Positions 62,111 through 64,000 of a DNA stretch of 64,000 bases are shown here, one piece after another. The notes beneath the pieces were generated by a model, which saw only the letters and a list, made by a program, of their open reading frames with translations, had not been told where the DNA came from and did no database searches. Origin of the DNA: Paguma larvata (Eukaryota > Chordata > Mammalia > Carnivora > Viverridae); assembly GCA_030068075.1 (NCBI GenBank), contig CM057829.1, positions 79,233,132 to 79,297,131 on the forward strand, written 5' to 3'. Numbering within the stretch: position 1 is the stretch's first letter; each line of letters begins with the position of its first letter. The position numbers were made by a program, and so were the translations under genes.

Positions 62111-62420
62111 CAGCGCTCCCTACTTAGCGCTCGGAGCCCCCGAGCCGCCGAGATCCCGCGCTGGAGGTGCCAGCAACTACGCCTCCGGGGAAACCAGCCC
62201 CGGCTGCCCCGCAGACACCGGGAGAACTGCGCACACGTGGGGGAGCACGCGGCGCACTACGTCATCAGCCGTCGACCACGACCGCCACGGCAGGGAGGCC
62301 CCAGCCCCGCCCCCTCAGCAGCGGAAACAGCTGGAGTCACTACCGCCCCAGTTCCGGGAAGGGGGCATTTGAAGCGGACGTAGCTATAGTGACTCGGGTT
62401 CGACTATTGCAGTGATGGTA
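61805..62420 (-). promoter_or_regulatory. MDN1: CpG-rich MDN1 promoter and 5' UTR region
   Basis: GC- and CpG-dense block spanning exon 1 and about 340 bp upstream, in otherwise AT-rich, CpG-poor DNA. No TATA box. Visible motifs: E-box CACGTG (62234-62239), ATF/CREB-like TACGTCAT (62258-62265), ETS-like TTCCGG (62352-62357). This is the usual architecture of a housekeeping ribosome-biogenesis promoter. Motif function is inferred, and the exact start site cannot be read from sequence. Confidence 0.8.
61979..62080 (-). CDS. MDN1: MDN1 coding exon 1, N-terminus
   Basis: Encodes residues 1-34, [20 protein letters not shown], then [14 protein letters not shown]. The ATG at 62080-62078 has G at -3 and G at +4 (GGTCATGG) and matches the recalled human start. 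An in-frame ATG 30 nt upstream (62110, adding [10 protein letters not shown]) has a poorer context with C at -3. A TAG at 62122-62120 closes the frame above it. The donor is CAG|GTAAAA, phase 0. Confidence 0.95.
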
Positions 62421-62424
62421 GATA

Positions 62425-62560
62425 ATGTGTGGCGGGACAGCGAGGCAGGAGATTCCGCTAGGCCCGGAAGCGAGGGAGGGCGTATTGGTATGTGATCCTC
62501 AGCCCACCGTGCCTTCCTCTTATGGAAATTCACAAACAAGTATGAACAGCACCCCACTTG
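62425..62560. other. upstream flank with ETS-like site, no gene
   Basis: Upstream region containing CCGGAAG (62464-62470). A plus-strand frame begins here but runs into the SINE at 62566 and is not supported as a gene. Confidence 0.5.
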
Positions 62561-62565
62561 CAGCA

Positions 62566-62763
62566 TTCTTTATTTTTTTTAATTTTTTTAATGTTTATTT
62601 ATTTTTTTTGAGAGAGAGAGGGAGATACAGAATCCCAAGCAGGGAAGCAGGCTCCAGGCTCTGAGCTGTCACTACAGAGCCTGATGCAGGACTGAAATTA
62701 AGGAACTGCCATATCATGACCGGAGCGGAAGTCGGAGGCTTAGGACTGAGCCACCAAGCGTCC
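62566..62763 (-). repeat. felid SINE, minus orientation, upstream of MDN1
   Basis: Reverse SINE with a deletion near its head (GGACTGAGCCACCAAGCGTCC). CTTGCAGCA on the left and CTTGCAGCAG on the right form the TSD. Confidence 0.88.
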
Positions 62764-62774
62764 ATCTTGCAGCA

Positions 62775-63190
62775 GTCTTAATATAAATATTGGAAATAAG
62801 TGTTCAGTTAGGGGATATTTAAGTAAAGTAGGGTATATACTTTATATTATATTCTGACGTCATTAAAAAGGGTGGAGTAGAGGAGAACGTGAAATTTCAT
62901 TTATGATGTTCAAGAACAAGCCAAAATAATGACAAAGTCAAGTTAATGATTGCTTTGGGGAGTGTTGACAACCAAGGAACCTAAGGGAACATGCTATGGT
63001 AATGGGAATATTTCTTCGTCTTCCTCTTGGTGGTGTTACTCTGGTAGATAAATTTTAAAAAGCAAAAAACCAAAAAGTTGTAGACAAGATTTGTGCACCT
63101 TGTGTAAATTATTTCCCTAAAAAGTGTTTTAAACGGGGATAGATCTCTAATAGTAAGTGTATACCAAGAGTCAATATTTTAAGAAGGTAT
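62775..63190. other. intergenic DNA, no recognised element
   Basis: About 400 bp upstream of MDN1 with no gene or repeat recognised. Confidence 0.5.
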
Positions 63191-63194
63191 TCGA

Positions 63195-63308
63195 GGGGTG
63201 CCTGACTGGCTCAGTTGGTGGAGGCTGCGACTCTTGATCTCAGGGTTGTGAGTTTAGGCCCCATGTTGTGTGCAGAGAGTACATAAAAATAAAATCTTTT
63301 TTAAAAAT
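63195..63308 (+). repeat. short tRNA-type SINE
   Basis: AGGGGTGCCTGACTGGCTCA head, GTACATAAAAATAAAATC tail. Confidence 0.87.
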
Positions 63309-63309
63309 T

Positions 63310-63690
63310 ACTTTAAAAAATGTATTTGAATTTGAATCCCCGCCCCCCCCAGGGTTTGAACATTTGCTTCTTGGGAAACTCAAACTCAATCACAGAACTT
63401 CCAGAACTAGGGAACTGTGGAAATGGACAAAAAACGTTTCCACATAAATAATGTTTTTAAAATTCCCAAGAAGATTGAGAGGGTGCCCTGAGGACATAGC
63501 ACAATGGGATGAAAAATTAACCCACATTTGAGGAATTACTCATTTTTCCCCCTGGGTATCTCCCATGTATGTATGAAGTGTACTTGTTAATAAACTTATG
63601 TGTTGTTTTCTTTTTAATCAGTCTTTCATGACAGGGGTTTTACGCAAGAACTTAGAAGGGTAAAGAGAAAATTATTTTTCCTCCTCTACA
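63310..63690. other. intergenic DNA, no recognised element
   Basis: About 380 bp with a 9-C run near 63343 but no gene or repeat recognised. Confidence 0.5.
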
Positions 63691-63699
63691 CACCCTTTC

Positions 63700-63862
63700 T
63701 TATGACCTTTCTCAAACAACCGTACGGCAACATTTCTGGGTGATAGAAATGTTCTAAGACTGTATTGTGGTGATGGTGGCATAACTCTATAAATGGAATA
63801 AAGTCATTGAATTGCGCACTTAATAATGGATGAACTTTATGGTATATAAGTTATACCTCAGA
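63700..63862 (+). mobile_element. old LINE-1 3' end
   Basis: GTGATAGAAATGTTCTAAGA, GTATTGTGGTGATGGTGGCA, TCATTGAATTGCGCACTTAA and TATAAGTTATACCTCAG are typical of old L1 3' termini. Confidence 0.7.
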
Positions 63863-63871
63863 AAACCTCTA

Positions 63872-63991
63872 GCGGTGCCTGGTGGCTCAGTCAGTTGCGC
63901 ATCAGGGTCTTGATCTCAAAGTTGTGAGTTCAAACCCCACATTGGGCTCTGCAGTGAGTGTGGCGCCTACTTAAAAAAGAAAAAAAAAAGG
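63872..63991 (+). repeat. short tRNA-type SINE
   Basis: GCGGTGCCTGGTGGCTCAGT head, GAGTTCAAACCCCACATTGG, CTACTTAAAAAAG tail at the window edge. Confidence 0.85.
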
Positions 63992-64000
63992 AAAAGCTCT

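Noticed and set aside
61419..61889. 156-residue plus-strand open frame near the MDN1 5' end
   Set aside because: Starts in an L2-like fragment and ends in the CpG-rich region, has no recognisable domain, and overlaps MDN1 intron 1 near exon 1. Most likely chance openness in GC-rich DNA.
1..64000. An undescribed multi-gene system
   Set aside because: Only one gene (MDN1) is supported and everything else resolves into repeats, promoter sequence or unassigned intron and intergenic DNA. I saw no second conserved coding signal.

Overview
The window is nuclear DNA of a feliform carnivore, most likely a cat. The main evidence is more than 60 tRNA-derived CAN-type SINEs with the felid head (GGGGCGCCTGGGTGGCTCAG), a CT-rich 3' part and an A-rich tail. 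The carnivore-type LINE-1 3' ends fit too. The organism call is inferred from repeat families, not from a database search.

The only protein-coding gene I can support is MDN1 (midasin, the dynein-like six-AAA ATPase of 60S ribosome assembly). It lies entirely on the minus strand. Its 5' end sits in a CpG-rich region near 62.1 kb and the gene runs leftward out of the window at base 1. I resolved 24 coding exons by joining conserved peptide segments with AG acceptors and GT donors. They total 3403 nt and stay in one open frame for about 1134 residues, roughly the first fifth of the ~5,600-residue protein. They encode the N-terminal domain (exons 1-5), AAA1 (exons 6-9, Walker A at residues 328-335), a linker (exons 10-13), AAA2 with its long helix-2 insertion (exons 14-20, Walker A 676-683, Walker B 831-838), the post-AAA2 region (exons 20-23) and the start of AAA3 (exon 24, Walker A 1083-1090). 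AAA3 is completed outside the window.

The introns (76 bp to 8.7 kb) are filled with repeats. These include full-length felid SINEs (~200 bp), short older tRNA-type SINEs (~100 bp), truncated L1 copies on both strands, MIR and L2 remnants, one MLT1-type LTR, one MER5A-like hAT remnant, two copies of a Tigger-like MITE, and two copies of an unclassified LTR-like repeat. Many insertions have recognisable target-site duplications (TSDs), so nesting order can be read. Examples are a SINE in an L1 (22.3-22.8 kb and 54.3-54.8 kb), an LTR in a MIR (25.8-26.5 kb), and an L1 plus a SINE in an LTR-like repeat (28.9-31.0 kb). A 3'-truncated 7SL RNA retropseudogene lies at 52.4-52.6 kb.

Right of 62.1 kb is upstream sequence: a TATA-less CpG-rich promoter candidate with E-box, ATF/CREB-like and ETS-like motifs, then repeats and unremarkable intergenic DNA. 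I see no operon, CRISPR, mobile defence system or undescribed biochemical system here. The observations most worth checking are a SINE inserted six bases from the exon 8 splice donor, a very weak exon 21 donor, triple reuse of one SINE target site, the tailless 7SL pseudogene, and a pair of LTR-like direct repeats 6.4 kb apart.
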